DNA of 64,000 nucleotides. It comes from Aliiglaciecola lipolytica. Lineage in GTDB: Bacteria > Pseudomonadota > Gammaproteobacteria > Enterobacterales > Alteromonadaceae. The stretch spans positions 62,001 through 126,000 of the forward strand of contig NZ_JAHKPT010000006.1 in assembly GCF_018860635.1 (NCBI RefSeq), written 5' to 3'. Both the position numbers and the translations under genes were made by a program. This document shows positions 18,347 through 26,917 of the stretch, one piece after another; positions within the stretch are counted from its first letter, which is position 1, and every line of letters begins with the position of its first letter. The notes beneath the pieces were generated by a model. It had not been told where the DNA came from. It was given only the letters and a program-made list of their open reading frames with translations, and made no database searches.

Positions 18347-18538
18347 AGCAAAAATAAATACAGCCAACTATTAACATCATTAACAGCACTTATTTTTGCA
18401 GGTTAGTGAACTGCGATTGTAAATATATTGGCAATTCTAAAAGATCTGTATTTTTTAGGTTGCCTTTCTCTTGAAATTTTTAGTCGTAGCACAAGATCTT
18501 AGGTATGATGAAATATTAACAATCAGCAAGGATCAATA

Positions 18539-19504
18539 TTGGCTATTAAACTCGGGATCGTAATGGATCCGATTGAAAGCATAAATATCAAAAAAGACAC
18601 CAGTTTTGCGATGCTTTTGGATGCCCAAAAACGCGGGTATGAGATTATCTATATGGAAATGTCTGACCTGTACATTGATAACGGTGTTCCCATGGCACAA
18701 ATGCGGCCTTTGAAAGTCATCAAAGACCCACAAAAGTGGTTTGAATTAGGTGAATCAAAGAATCTCAACTTGGCAGAGCTTGATGTTATTTTAATGCGCA
18801 AAGATCCGCCTTTTGATAGTGAATTTCTGTACTCAACACATATATTTTCTTTAGCTGAACAAGCTGGCACTTTAGTCGTTAATCGCTCCTCCAGTTTACG
18901 TGACTTTAATGAGAAGTTGTTTACTTCATGGTTCCCAGATTTAATTCCAGATACATTGGTCACCCGCAATTCAGCGTTGATCCGTGAATTCCATAAAAAG
19001 CATCAGGACATCATTTGTAAACCATTAGATGGTATGGGTGGTACATCTATTTTTCGCGTCACCCCAGATGGCACGAACTTGGGTGTGATCATGGAAACCT
19101 TGACTAACAATGGTTCCACTTATGCGATGTTTCAGCGCTACATGCCAGAAATAAAAGACGGTGACAAACGAATACTGATTATTGATGGACAGGTTGTTCC
19201 CTATTGTCTTGCTCGCTTACCGACTAAGGGCGAAACCCGCGGAAATTTAGCCGCTGGCGGAACAGGAAGACCACAACCCTTGTCTGAATCGGATAAACAA
19301 ATAGCCGAAAAGATAGCTCCGTTGCTGGTTGAAAAAGGCTTAATCTTTGTAGGCCTTGATGTCATAGGCGATCGAATTACCGAAATTAATGTCACCAGTC
19401 CCACTTGTGTTCAAGAAATTGAAGCCGCATATGATGTCAACATTACAGGTATGTTATTCGATGCTATTGAAAAACGTTTAGGTGAAAGTAATGCAAAGCT
19501 TTGA
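18539..19504 (+). CDS. gshB: Glutathione synthetase
   Basis: GshB joins gamma-glutamylcysteine and glycine with ATP to make glutathione. The 321 residues match the family (E. coli 316). Visible are KLGIVMDPIESINIKKDTSFAML at the start (about residues 3-25), the ATP-grasp segments ICKPLDGMGGTSIFRV and GDKRILIIDGQVVPYCLARLP, and ITEINVTSPTCVQEIE at the Mg site. The start is TTG at 18539: AAGGA lies six bases upstream and no ATG is available at that position. It overlaps yqgE by 14 bases, as in the conserved gshB-yqgE-ruvX operon. Confidence 0.96.
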   Translation: MAIKLGIVMDPIESINIKKDTSFAMLLDAQKRGYEIIYMEMSDLYIDNGVPMAQMRPLKVIKDPQKWFELGESKNLNLAELDVILMRKDPPFDSEFLYSTHIFSLAEQAGTLVVNRSSSLRDFNEKLFTSWFPDLIPDTLVTRNSALIREFHKKHQDIICKPLDGMGGTSIFRVTPDGTNLGVIMETLTNNGSTYAMFQRYMPEIKDGDKRILIIDGQVVPYCLARLPTKGETRGNLAAGGTGRPQPLSESDKQIAEKIAPLLVEKGLIFVGLDVIGDRITEINVTSPTCVQEIEAAYDVNITGMLFDAIEKRLGESNAKL

Positions 19505-20048
19505 ACATCATTTATTGGTCGCAATGCCAAGTTTAGATGATCCGTATTTTGCCCGTTCTCTAACTTACATTTGTGAACACAATGACAAAGGCGCTATGGG
19601 TTTGGTGATTAATCAGCCGATCGGTATGAGCTTACAAGAATTAATCACCCAAGCAGATAAAGACGCCATAGTATTGGCAGAAAAAGCAGATGAAATTGTT
19701 TTGGCTGGCGGTCCTGTGAGTCAAGACCGTGGTTTTATCTTGCACACAACCCAACCAGGTTGGAGTTCAAGTTTACAACTCACATCGGAAATCATGATCA
19801 CCACCTCCAAAGATATACTATCGGCGCTTGGTAATGAAAAAGCCCCAGCTAAATCCTTAGTGACCCTAGGTTACGCCGGTTGGACTGCGGGGCAACTTGA
19901 AGAAGAAGTGCAAAACAATTCATGGTTGATAGTGGAAGCGGATGAGGAATTATTATTCGACGTCCCTATCCACAAAAAATGGGAAGAAGCTGTTCGCAAA
20001 CTTGGCATAGACGTTTGGCAACTGGGTCCGGATGCGGGTCATGCTTAA
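19491..20048 (+). CDS. yqgE: YqgE/AlgH family protein (UPF0301)
   Basis: This is a 185-residue protein of the YqgE/AlgH family. It has the usual opening SFEHHLLVAMPSLDDPYFARS, then CEHNDKGAMGLVINQPIGM and VLAGGPVSQDRGFILH, and ends with the GYAGWTAGQLEEEVQNNSWL segment. The biochemical role is not established; AlgH in Pseudomonas was linked to alginate regulation. ATG 19491 with AGGTG upstream fits the family start better than GTG 19482. It is embedded between gshB (overlapping) and ruvX (15 bases downstream). Confidence 0.93.
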   Translation: MQSFEHHLLVAMPSLDDPYFARSLTYICEHNDKGAMGLVINQPIGMSLQELITQADKDAIVLAEKADEIVLAGGPVSQDRGFILHTTQPGWSSSLQLTSEIMITTSKDILSALGNEKAPAKSLVTLGYAGWTAGQLEEEVQNNSWLIVEADEELLFDVPIHKKWEEAVRKLGIDVWQLGPDAGHA

Positions 20049-20063
20049 AAGGCGTTTAAAATT

Positions 20064-20483
20064 ATGACAAGCACCTCTAAAACCTTATTGGGTTTTGATT
20101 TTGGAACCAAAAGTATTGGTGTTGCTATTGGCCAAGAAATTACCGGTACAGCTTCGCCGTTAGAGGCAATTCATGCCCGTGATGGTATTCCTGATTGGGA
20201 GCTGGTAAATAAAGTCTATGAACAATGGCAACCCCATTTAGTGGTCGTTGGGCTGCCTTTAAATATGGACGGTAGCAAACAAGAGATGACGTTTAGGGCG
20301 CAAAAGTTTGCGAACAGGCTACACGCAAAATTTAAAGTCCCAGTGCAAACTCTTGACGAGCGTCTAACCACTGTAGATGCAAAAGCACGATTGTTTGAAA
20401 TGGGAGGGTTTAAAAAGCTCACTAAAGGCAAGGTAGATAGCGCTTCTGCATGCTTAATCTTAGAAAGTTTTATGTCACAGTAA
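20064..20483 (+). CDS. ruvX: Putative pre-16S rRNA nuclease / Holliday junction resolvase-like YqgF
   Basis: This is a 139-residue RNase H-fold protein of the YqgF/RuvX family, which processes the 5' end of pre-16S rRNA. The first metal Asp is in [16 protein letters not shown], and [17 protein letters not shown], the catalytic [13 protein letters not shown] and the terminal Asp in [14 protein letters not shown] are all present. It is the last gene of the gshB-yqgE-ruvX unit. The zinc-ribbon gene at 20486 converges on it with only two bases between. Confidence 0.94.
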   Translation: MTSTSKTLLGFDFGTKSIGVAIGQEITGTASPLEAIHARDGIPDWELVNKVYEQWQPHLVVVGLPLNMDGSKQEMTFRAQKFANRLHAKFKVPVQTLDERLTTVDAKARLFEMGGFKKLTKGKVDSASACLILESFMSQ

Positions 20484-20485
20484 AA

Positions 20486-20812
20486 TTATAATGTGTTTGC
20501 CGTGGCAGTGATACTATTGCCACAATTCCAACACAGTGAAAAGCTTCCTTCATTTTCTTCATTGCATTTCTCACATACCCAATTTTTTGCCTCTGCAGGT
20601 TGTACGTCGAATTCCTCAATTAATTTATTCGCCTTGTGTTGCCATGCATCATCAGTTAACCAAACTTCAGGCATAGCATCTAATGGCGATAATTCCCCGA
20701 TTGCGCCAATTGCAAACTCATTCTTAATAAAATTGGGAATGTGATTATCATCTAATAGCTGCTTAATCTGGTAGATACGAAAACGATCATTGTGCCAATA
20801 AATTTTTTTCAT
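20486..20812 (-). CDS. DUF2007 protein with C-terminal zinc ribbon
   Basis: This is a 108-residue protein. The N-terminal 70 residues resemble the DUF2007 signal-transducing-like domain (short alpha/beta with RIYQIKQLLDDNHIP and PEVWLTDDAW). The C-terminus is a four-cysteine ribbon, CEKCNEENEGSFSLCWNCG, which should bind zinc. Its function is unknown. It follows pilU by five bases on the same strand and may be cotranscribed with the pilus retraction genes. Confidence 0.78.
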   Translation of the reverse strand: MKKIYWHNDRFRIYQIKQLLDDNHIPNFIKNEFAIGAIGELSPLDAMPEVWLTDDAWQHKANKLIEEFDVQPAEAKNWVCEKCNEENEGSFSLCWNCGNSITATANTL

Positions 20813-20817
20813 TCAGG

Positions 20818-21930
20818 CTAATCCATATCAATGGAAACATTAGACAGTGAACCTAAACCTGTCCCCTCTTCCGTATCCAGTTTAATCATTAAACGCAGGT
20901 CATTTGGTGAATCAGCATGATGGATAGCCTGTTCCATGCTAATGCGTTCTTGTTTATATAATTCATACAAAGCCATATCAAAGCTTTGCATCCCCATTTC
21001 TTTGCCTTTTTTCATTGCTTCTTTGAGCGAACCAATTTCATTGCGCTGAATTAAATCTGTCACTAATGGCGAGTTAAGTAAAATTTCGATGGCCGCAACC
21101 CGCCCTTTACCGTCAATCGTAGGAACAAGCTGTTGTGCAACAATGGCTCGCAAATTCAAACTCAAATCGAAACGTAATTTTTCATGCTGCTCTGGTGGTG
21201 CTAAGTGCATAATCCGTTCAATCGCCTGATTGGCATTGTTGGCGTGTAAAGTCGCCACACATAAGTGCCCGGTATCGGCAAATGACATGGCATATTCCAT
21301 GGTTTCCATAGATCGAATTTCGCCAATCAAAATCACATCCGGCGCTTGTCGCAATGAACTTTTAAGCGCATCGTCGAACGAACGAGTGTCTATGCCCACT
21401 TCCCGTTGTGTCACCACACATCCTGCATGTTCGTGGACAAATTCGATAGGGTCCTCAATGGTCAGTATGTGGCCTCTTGAGTTTTGATTACGATGTCCCA
21501 TCAATGCAGCTAAGGATGTTGATTTACCGGTACCTGTAGCCCCAACAAACAACAACAGTCCTCGCTTGGACATTATGACGTCTTTAAGTATCTCTGGTAG
21601 GCCCAGCTCATCGGCTTTGGGAATTTGCGTAACGATGCGGCGAACCACCATGCCGGCCATATCCCGCTGCCAAAAGGCACTGCAACGAAAACGTCCAATG
21701 CCATCTCTAGCAATCGCAAAGTTACACTCTTTACTGTTATTAAATTCGTCCTGCTGTTTCTCGCTCATAACGTTATGAACCAGTGCAAGTGCGGCTTCTT
21801 CACTTAAACGCTCATCATTGATCGGCGTCATTTGCCCATTTATTTTTGCACTAATGGGAAAGCCAACTGTAATAAACAAGTCTGATGCACCTTGTTCTGC
21901 CATTTTTCTCAGATAAGGATTTAAGTCCAT
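20818..21930 (-). CDS. pilU: Type IV pilus retraction ATPase accessory PilU
   Basis: This is a 370-residue hexameric ATPase of the PilT/VirB11 family. Walker A is VGATGTGKST, the Asp box is TIEDPIEFVHEH, Walker B is DVILIGEIRSMETM, and the His box is TGHLCVATLHANNANQAIERI. It is the second of two tandem PilT-like genes, and its longer C-terminus marks it as PilU, which supports PilT in pulling pili back. TAGGAG six bases before ATG 21930 fixes the start. It lies nine bases after pilT. Confidence 0.93.
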   Translation of the reverse strand: MDLNPYLRKMAEQGASDLFITVGFPISAKINGQMTPINDERLSEEAALALVHNVMSEKQQDEFNNSKECNFAIARDGIGRFRCSAFWQRDMAGMVVRRIVTQIPKADELGLPEILKDVIMSKRGLLLFVGATGTGKSTSLAALMGHRNQNSRGHILTIEDPIEFVHEHAGCVVTQREVGIDTRSFDDALKSSLRQAPDVILIGEIRSMETMEYAMSFADTGHLCVATLHANNANQAIERIMHLAPPEQHEKLRFDLSLNLRAIVAQQLVPTIDGKGRVAAIEILLNSPLVTDLIQRNEIGSLKEAMKKGKEMGMQSFDMALYELYKQERISMEQAIHHADSPNDLRLMIKLDTEEGTGLGSLSNVSIDMD

Positions 21931-21939
21931 TGGATACTC

Positions 21940-22983
21940 CTAGAAACCAATTTTTGGTTGTTTATCAACAGATTTAGACGCCGCATCTTGGGCGGTTATC
22001 ACGCCTTGAGCAACGAGACGTTGTAAACATTGATCCATGGTTTGCATTCCATGGGCCTGACCGGTTTGAATTACCGAATACATTTGCGGAACCTTATCTT
22101 CACGGATCAAATTACGAATTGCTGGAATCCCTATCATAATCTCATGAGCTGCAATTCGGCCGCCGCCCACCTTCTTCAACAATGTTTGAGAAATTACCGC
22201 TCGCAAAGACTCTGAGAGCATGGAGCGTACCATCGACTTTTCTTCAGCCGGAAATACGTCAATGATTCTATCTATGGTCTTAGGTGCTGAGTTGGTATGT
22301 AAAGTTGCAAATACCAAATGGCCTGTTTCGGCAGCGGAGATCGCCAAGCGAATGGTTTCTAAGTCCCGCAATTCACCCACCAGTATCACATCGGGATCTT
22401 CCCGTAATGCAGATCGCAGCGCATTATTAAAACTGTGAGTATCCCGATGCACTTCACGTTGGTTGAGTACACAAAGTTTGTTTTGATGGACAAATTCAAT
22501 GGGATCTTCAATGGTTAGAATGTGCTCTCTTTTACTCGTATTGATGTGATCTATCATCGCCGCCAAGGTCGTACTTTTCCCCGAACCTGTTGCCCCGGTA
22601 ACCAACACTATACCTGTAGGCTGATTAATAATATCTTTGAAAATAGCCGGAGCGCCCAAATCATCCAAAGTGAGTACTTTACTCGGGATAGTCCTTAGTA
22701 CCGCCGCTGCGCCTCGGTTTTGCACAAAGGCATTGACACGAAATCGAGATAAATCTTTTACTTCAAAAGAAAAATCCACTTCCAAATTTTCTTCGTATTC
22801 TTTACGTTGTTTATCGTTCATGATTTCGTAAACCAACGCATGTACCTGTTTATGATCCAATTCCGGCACATTTAAACGGCGAATTTCACCGTCTACACGT
22901 ATTATCGGTGGCAACCCCGCTGATAGATGTAAATCTGATGCATTATTCTTAACACTAAAAGCTAAAAGTTCGGTAATATCCAA
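21940..22983 (-). CDS. pilT: Type IV pilus retraction ATPase PilT
   Basis: PilT depolymerises type IV pili and powers twitching and DNA uptake. The 347 residues show MDITELLAFSVKNNASDLHL, Walker A VTGATGSGKSTTLAAM, Asp box LTIEDPIEFVHQNK, Walker B DVILVGELRDLETIRLA, and the AIRNLIREDKVPQMYS element conserved in PilT. The start is TTG with GGAGA upstream. Only 29 bases separate it from the divergent yggS start, so the two promoters must overlap or lie inside the genes. The pairing with yggS-proC-yggT is a conserved gammaproteobacterial arrangement. Confidence 0.95.
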   Translation of the reverse strand: MDITELLAFSVKNNASDLHLSAGLPPIIRVDGEIRRLNVPELDHKQVHALVYEIMNDKQRKEYEENLEVDFSFEVKDLSRFRVNAFVQNRGAAAVLRTIPSKVLTLDDLGAPAIFKDIINQPTGIVLVTGATGSGKSTTLAAMIDHINTSKREHILTIEDPIEFVHQNKLCVLNQREVHRDTHSFNNALRSALREDPDVILVGELRDLETIRLAISAAETGHLVFATLHTNSAPKTIDRIIDVFPAEEKSMVRSMLSESLRAVISQTLLKKVGGGRIAAHEIMIGIPAIRNLIREDKVPQMYSVIQTGQAHGMQTMDQCLQRLVAQGVITAQDAASKSVDKQPKIGF

Positions 22984-23012
22984 AATACGATTCTCCGTCT
23001 AAATAGTGGCTC

Positions 23013-23705
23013 ATGGAAACAATAGCAGAACGTCTCAAAAGCGCACATAAAAGCCTAACTATGGCATTAAATAAAGCTAATCGTGCGCCAAATTCAGTGC
23101 AAATACTAGCAGTGAGTAAAACAAAACCGGTATCTGATATCGTCCTTGCGTATGAAGCAGGACACCGATCATTCGGCGAAAACTATGTGCAAGAGGGTGT
23201 CGAAAAAGTTCAGGAATTGCAAGAGCTTAAAGATATCGAATGGCACTTTATTGGCCCCATTCAATCAAATAAAAGTAAACCCGTAGCAGAGAATTTCGAC
23301 TGGGTGCAAAGTGTCGATCGAGAAAAAATCGCGAAACGCTTAAATAATCACCGTAGTGCGCACAAAAAATTAAATGTGTTAATTCAGGTAAATATCAACG
23401 CTGAAGAAAGTAAAGCTGGGGTTTTACCTAATGAAATTGAGACACTAGCCGCGCTAATTGATACACTACCCAACTTAACGCTTAGAGGATTAATGACAAT
23501 TCCCAAAGCTTCACAATCTGCACAAGAACTGGTTAACACCTATCAACACATGCACCAACTTTTCGTCGACTTACAACACTCTTATGAATCAGTTGACACA
23601 TTATCCATGGGCATGAGTGCAGATATAGAACCAGCAGTGCTAAATGGAAGTACTATGGTACGGGTAGGAACAGCCATATTTGGTGCCCGCAATTACACAA
23701 CCTAA
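23013..23705 (+). CDS. yggS: YggS family pyridoxal phosphate homeostasis protein
   Basis: This is a 230-residue PLP-binding TIM-barrel protein (PLPBP/YggS) that carries PLP and affects amino-acid and vitamin B6 balance rather than catalysing a known reaction. The PLP lysine is in LAVSKTKPV; further family motifs are GHRSFGENYVQEGVEK, WHFIGPIQSNKSK, RGLMTIPKA and LSMGMSADIEPAV. It is the first gene of the yggS-proC-yggT-DUF4426 unit, with proC 13 bases downstream. Confidence 0.95.
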   Translation: METIAERLKSAHKSLTMALNKANRAPNSVQILAVSKTKPVSDIVLAYEAGHRSFGENYVQEGVEKVQELQELKDIEWHFIGPIQSNKSKPVAENFDWVQSVDREKIAKRLNNHRSAHKKLNVLIQVNINAEESKAGVLPNEIETLAALIDTLPNLTLRGLMTIPKASQSAQELVNTYQHMHQLFVDLQHSYESVDTLSMGMSADIEPAVLNGSTMVRVGTAIFGARNYTT

Positions 23706-23718
23706 GAGACAATAATTT

Positions 23719-24540
23719 ATGAGTGAAAAAACCATTGCGTTTATTGGCGCAGGTAACATGACACGTTCGATTATCTCCGGTCTGGTAAAATCGGGATATG
23801 ATCCAAAGAAAATCATTGCCAGTAATCCATCTATCGGCAAATTAGAAAGTTTACAGTCTGAATTAGGGGTGAATATCACCCAAGACAACCAAGATGCCGT
23901 TAAACAAGCCAATGTCATAGTGCTTGCGGTTAAACCTCAACTGATGGAAACAGTTTGCCAAGATTTAGCCAGCAAACTAGATTTAAACGGCAAGCTATTT
24001 GTGTCCATTGCTGCGGGAATAAGTCACGCACGTTTGCTGGAAATGCTTGGCGGTAATTACGATTTGGTTAGAACGATGCCAAATACACCTAGCCTATTAA
24101 GTAAAGGCATGACAGGTTTGTATGCACCCGATACCCTTGCCGCTGATTTAAAAGAGTTTGTAGATCAGATGATGGGCAGTGTTGGTGAAACATTGTGGGT
24201 ATCCACAGAATCCGACATAGATATCGTTATTGCCACAGCAGGCAGCAGCCCAGCCTATTTTTTCTTATTCTTAGAATCAATGCAGAATCATGCTGTGTCG
24301 TTGGGAATGAGCCAACAAGACAGCAGAAAACTAGTCCAACAAGCAATGTTGGGCGCAGCTGAAATGGTTTGTCACAATGAACACCTTGAAATTGGCGAGC
24401 TTAGAGCCCAAGTTACTTCAAAAGGTGGTACAACTAATCAAGCTATCGAGAGCTTTCAAACTAGTGATTTGCCGTCAATTGTCGCAACAGCGATGGATGC
24501 TGCAATTAGTCGTGCCCAACAAATGTCTAAACAATTTTAA
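23719..24540 (+). CDS. proC: Pyrroline-5-carboxylate reductase
   Basis: ProC makes proline from pyrroline-5-carboxylate with NAD(P)H. The 273 residues match the family. The nucleotide-binding IAFIGAGNMTRSIISGL, VKPQLMETV, RTMPNTPSLLSKGMTGLY, the GSSPAYFFLFLESM segment and GGTTNQAIESF are all present. It lies between yggS and yggT, as in E. coli and relatives, and is probably cotranscribed. Confidence 0.96.
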   Translation: MSEKTIAFIGAGNMTRSIISGLVKSGYDPKKIIASNPSIGKLESLQSELGVNITQDNQDAVKQANVIVLAVKPQLMETVCQDLASKLDLNGKLFVSIAAGISHARLLEMLGGNYDLVRTMPNTPSLLSKGMTGLYAPDTLAADLKEFVDQMMGSVGETLWVSTESDIDIVIATAGSSPAYFFLFLESMQNHAVSLGMSQQDSRKLVQQAMLGAAEMVCHNEHLEIGELRAQVTSKGGTTNQAIESFQTSDLPSIVATAMDAAISRAQQMSKQF

Positions 24541-24554
24541 AGGTATCAATATTT

Positions 24555-25076
24555 ATGGAAGCCGTGGCTTTTTTGGTTGAAACAATTTTTAAGCTCTACT
24601 TGATGGTCGTCATGTTAAGACTTTGGCTACAATTAGCCCAAGCTGACTTTTATAACCCTTTGAGTCAATTCATAGTCAAAGTGACACATCCAATAATAGG
24701 TCCATTACGCAGAGTTATTCCATCTATTGGCAGATTCGATACCGCGACTTTTGTATTTGCGCTGGTCATTGCGTTGGCCAACATATGGGTGATTGCTGCG
24801 ATTAATGGATTCATGTTAACCAATGTTTTTTGGATATTGAAAAACGCCTTGGTAATGCTGCTTGTTGAAGGGGTTCAATTAATTATATATGTGTTAATTA
24901 TTCGCGCGATCTTAAGTTGGGTAAGTCAAGGCAACAACCCTCTTGAATTCTTATTCCAGCAATTAACTGAACCTATGATTGCCCCCATAAGACGCATCAT
25001 ACCGCCTATCGGTGGGCTTGATTTATCACCTATGATATTAATCATCTTTTTGCTTTTTATCATGCGACTATTTTAG
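24555..25076 (+). CDS. yggT: YggT family membrane protein
   Basis: This is a 173-residue integral membrane protein made of two repeated YGGT halves. Each ends in a conserved proline-rich element (GPLRRVIPSIGRFD near residue 60 and APIRRIIPPIGGLDLSP near residue 150). Four membrane helices are visible. The family is linked to osmotic stress and membrane organisation, without a proven mechanism. It follows proC by 14 bases. Confidence 0.93.
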   Translation: MEAVAFLVETIFKLYLMVVMLRLWLQLAQADFYNPLSQFIVKVTHPIIGPLRRVIPSIGRFDTATFVFALVIALANIWVIAAINGFMLTNVFWILKNALVMLLVEGVQLIIYVLIIRAILSWVSQGNNPLEFLFQQLTEPMIAPIRRIIPPIGGLDLSPMILIIFLLFIMRLF

Positions 25077-25085
25077 GAAGATAAA

Positions 25086-25511
25086 ATGTTTTATCGGGTT
25101 ATTTGTATTTCACTAATAGTGTTTGCTAGTTTTGCATCGGCTGAACAGAAAAAGGTTTTGGGTGATTGGGATGTGCATTACATCGCCTTTAATACAACTT
25201 TTTTGACGCCCGAAATCGCTCGGGCGAATGGGATTGTTCGTAGCCCAAATAATACGCTAATTAATATTTCTGTTATTAATAGACAAAACGACCAGGCTCA
25301 AAAAGTAGATATTAGCGGCACCGCAAGAAACCTGCTGGGCACCACTATAGAACTTACTTTTAAACCGGTAGTCGAGGGAGAAGCCATATATTATTTGGCT
25401 TCGATGCCCTTCGAGCATGAAGATCATTACCGCTTCAATATTTCTTTACAACAGAATAAAGTACAGCAAACACTAAAATTTGAACAAAAGCTTTATCGTG
25501 AAGAACAGTAA
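25086..25511 (+). CDS. DUF4426 periplasmic protein
   Basis: This is a 141-residue protein with a signal peptide (VICISLIVFASFASA) and a single small beta-rich domain. WDVHYIAFNTTFLTPEIARANGI, NTLINISVI and a late MPFEHEDHYRFNIS are typical of DUF4426 proteins found after yggT in many gammaproteobacteria. The function is unknown. It is the last gene of the yggS unit; rdgB and hemW, which often follow, are absent here. Confidence 0.85.
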   Translation: MFYRVICISLIVFASFASAEQKKVLGDWDVHYIAFNTTFLTPEIARANGIVRSPNNTLINISVINRQNDQAQKVDISGTARNLLGTTIELTFKPVVEGEAIYYLASMPFEHEDHYRFNISLQQNKVQQTLKFEQKLYREEQ

Positions 25512-25611
25512 TAAATAAACGAATTTAGTTGTATTTTTATACCATTGTTTAATGGTAAAACCTGCCAAATTACTCTAACGTTTAGGTATTAAAACTAAAC
25601 GACTAGTTTCC

Positions 25612-26895
25612 ATGGAAAAGAATCCCAAGCTTTTGGATAAAACCAAACGCAATACCCTAAAAACGTTAGCTAAAAGTGGTGCTAGCGCCGTGCTTCTTAG
25701 CAAGGCGCCTTATGTGTTTGCCCGAACGAAAACCGTATTAAAGGTGCTTGGTACCCATGTAACTTTGCAAAACGAGTTGCGCGAGCAAGCCATGCAGGAT
25801 CTAGGTATCGATTTAGTGTTTGAAGCTAGGGGCAGCGCAGCAGTCATGCAAAAAGCCTCAATGGACCCTAGTTCTTTTGATTTATACGAGCAATGGTCAA
25901 ATAGTATCAATGTGCTTTGGGCAGCGGGAGCTATCCAAGCCATAGATAAAAACAGAATTACGCACTGGAATGAGATCAACTCATTAACCAAAACGGGCAA
26001 AATCACTGATAGCGCTAAAATTGGTGCAGGGGATGCCCCGTTTAAAATTCTACACGTACAAGACGACGGCAGTTTAGGTACAGATCACACCGACAAGATT
26101 AGTTTTTTACCATACGTACACAATGTCGATTCTTTTGGTTACAACACCAACAAAATACCTCAAGGAGTTCCATACGAAACCGAAAGCTGGGGTTGGTTGT
26201 TGGACGCCAAAAATAGAGGAAAGGTAGGCATTGTCAATGCGCCAACTATTGGCATCTTTGACTTAGCCTTAGCGGCCCAAGCCCAAGGTGTTCTGACGTT
26301 CAACGACATAGGTGCAATGTCTAAGCGCGAATTAGACATATTGTTTGATTACCTAATTGACCTAAAGCACCAAAATCACTTTAGCGGCTTTTGGACGTCT
26401 GTTCCCGAGTCAGTTGATTTTATGCGCTCTGACCGAGTTCACATTGAAAGTATGTTCTCACCTGCAGTATCTGCATTGAACGGACAAAATGTACCTGTCT
26501 CATTTGCCGCTCCTAAAGAAGGTTATAGGGGCTGGCACGGTGTCATGTGCATGTCATCTGCGATTTCCGCGAGTAAGAAAGATGCGGCCTATGATTATAT
26601 GAATTGGTGGTTATCTGGTTGGCCTGGGGCTTTTATCGCCAAACAAGGTTACTATATTTCTAACCCACAACGTTCAGCTAAGTTTTTAAGTCAGGCAGAA
26701 TGGGATTATTGGTATCGCGGTTTAGCCGCGATTCACGACTTGCAAGGGACTGATGGCAATATATCAGTGAAAAAAGGCGATATTCGTTCCGGTGGGAATT
26801 ACGAAACGCGATTCTCAAATGTAGCAGTTTGGAATACGGTTATGCCCACTTACGATTATAGTCTGCAAAAATGGTACGAATTTATTAGCTCATAA
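25612..26895 (+). CDS. PotD-like extracellular solute-binding protein, probable ligand sensor for the next gene
   Basis: This is a 427-residue periplasmic binding protein of the iron/spermidine-type (SBP_bac_8/PotD-like) superfamily: FEARGSAAVMQKASMDPSSFD, FLPYVHNVDSFGYNTNKIP, then the WGWLLDAKNRGKVGIVN hinge segment and GWHGVMCMSSAISASKKDAAYDYMNWW split across its second lobe. The N-terminus has a Tat-like element with a Lys-Arg pair (TKRNTLKTLAKSGA) ahead of a weak hydrophobic stretch. No ABC permease or ATPase is nearby. Instead a hybrid histidine kinase begins 23 bases downstream, so a sensing rather than transport role is likely. The ligand is unknown; polyamines are one candidate. No good ribosome site precedes the ATG. 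Confidence 0.82.
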   Translation: MEKNPKLLDKTKRNTLKTLAKSGASAVLLSKAPYVFARTKTVLKVLGTHVTLQNELREQAMQDLGIDLVFEARGSAAVMQKASMDPSSFDLYEQWSNSINVLWAAGAIQAIDKNRITHWNEINSLTKTGKITDSAKIGAGDAPFKILHVQDDGSLGTDHTDKISFLPYVHNVDSFGYNTNKIPQGVPYETESWGWLLDAKNRGKVGIVNAPTIGIFDLALAAQAQGVLTFNDIGAMSKRELDILFDYLIDLKHQNHFSGFWTSVPESVDFMRSDRVHIESMFSPAVSALNGQNVPVSFAAPKEGYRGWHGVMCMSSAISASKKDAAYDYMNWWLSGWPGAFIAKQGYYISNPQRSAKFLSQAEWDYWYRGLAAIHDLQGTDGNISVKKGDIRSGGNYETRFSNVAVWNTVMPTYDYSLQKWYEFISS

Positions 26896-26917
26896 GACAT
26901 TTGGAGGTCTAAAGTAA

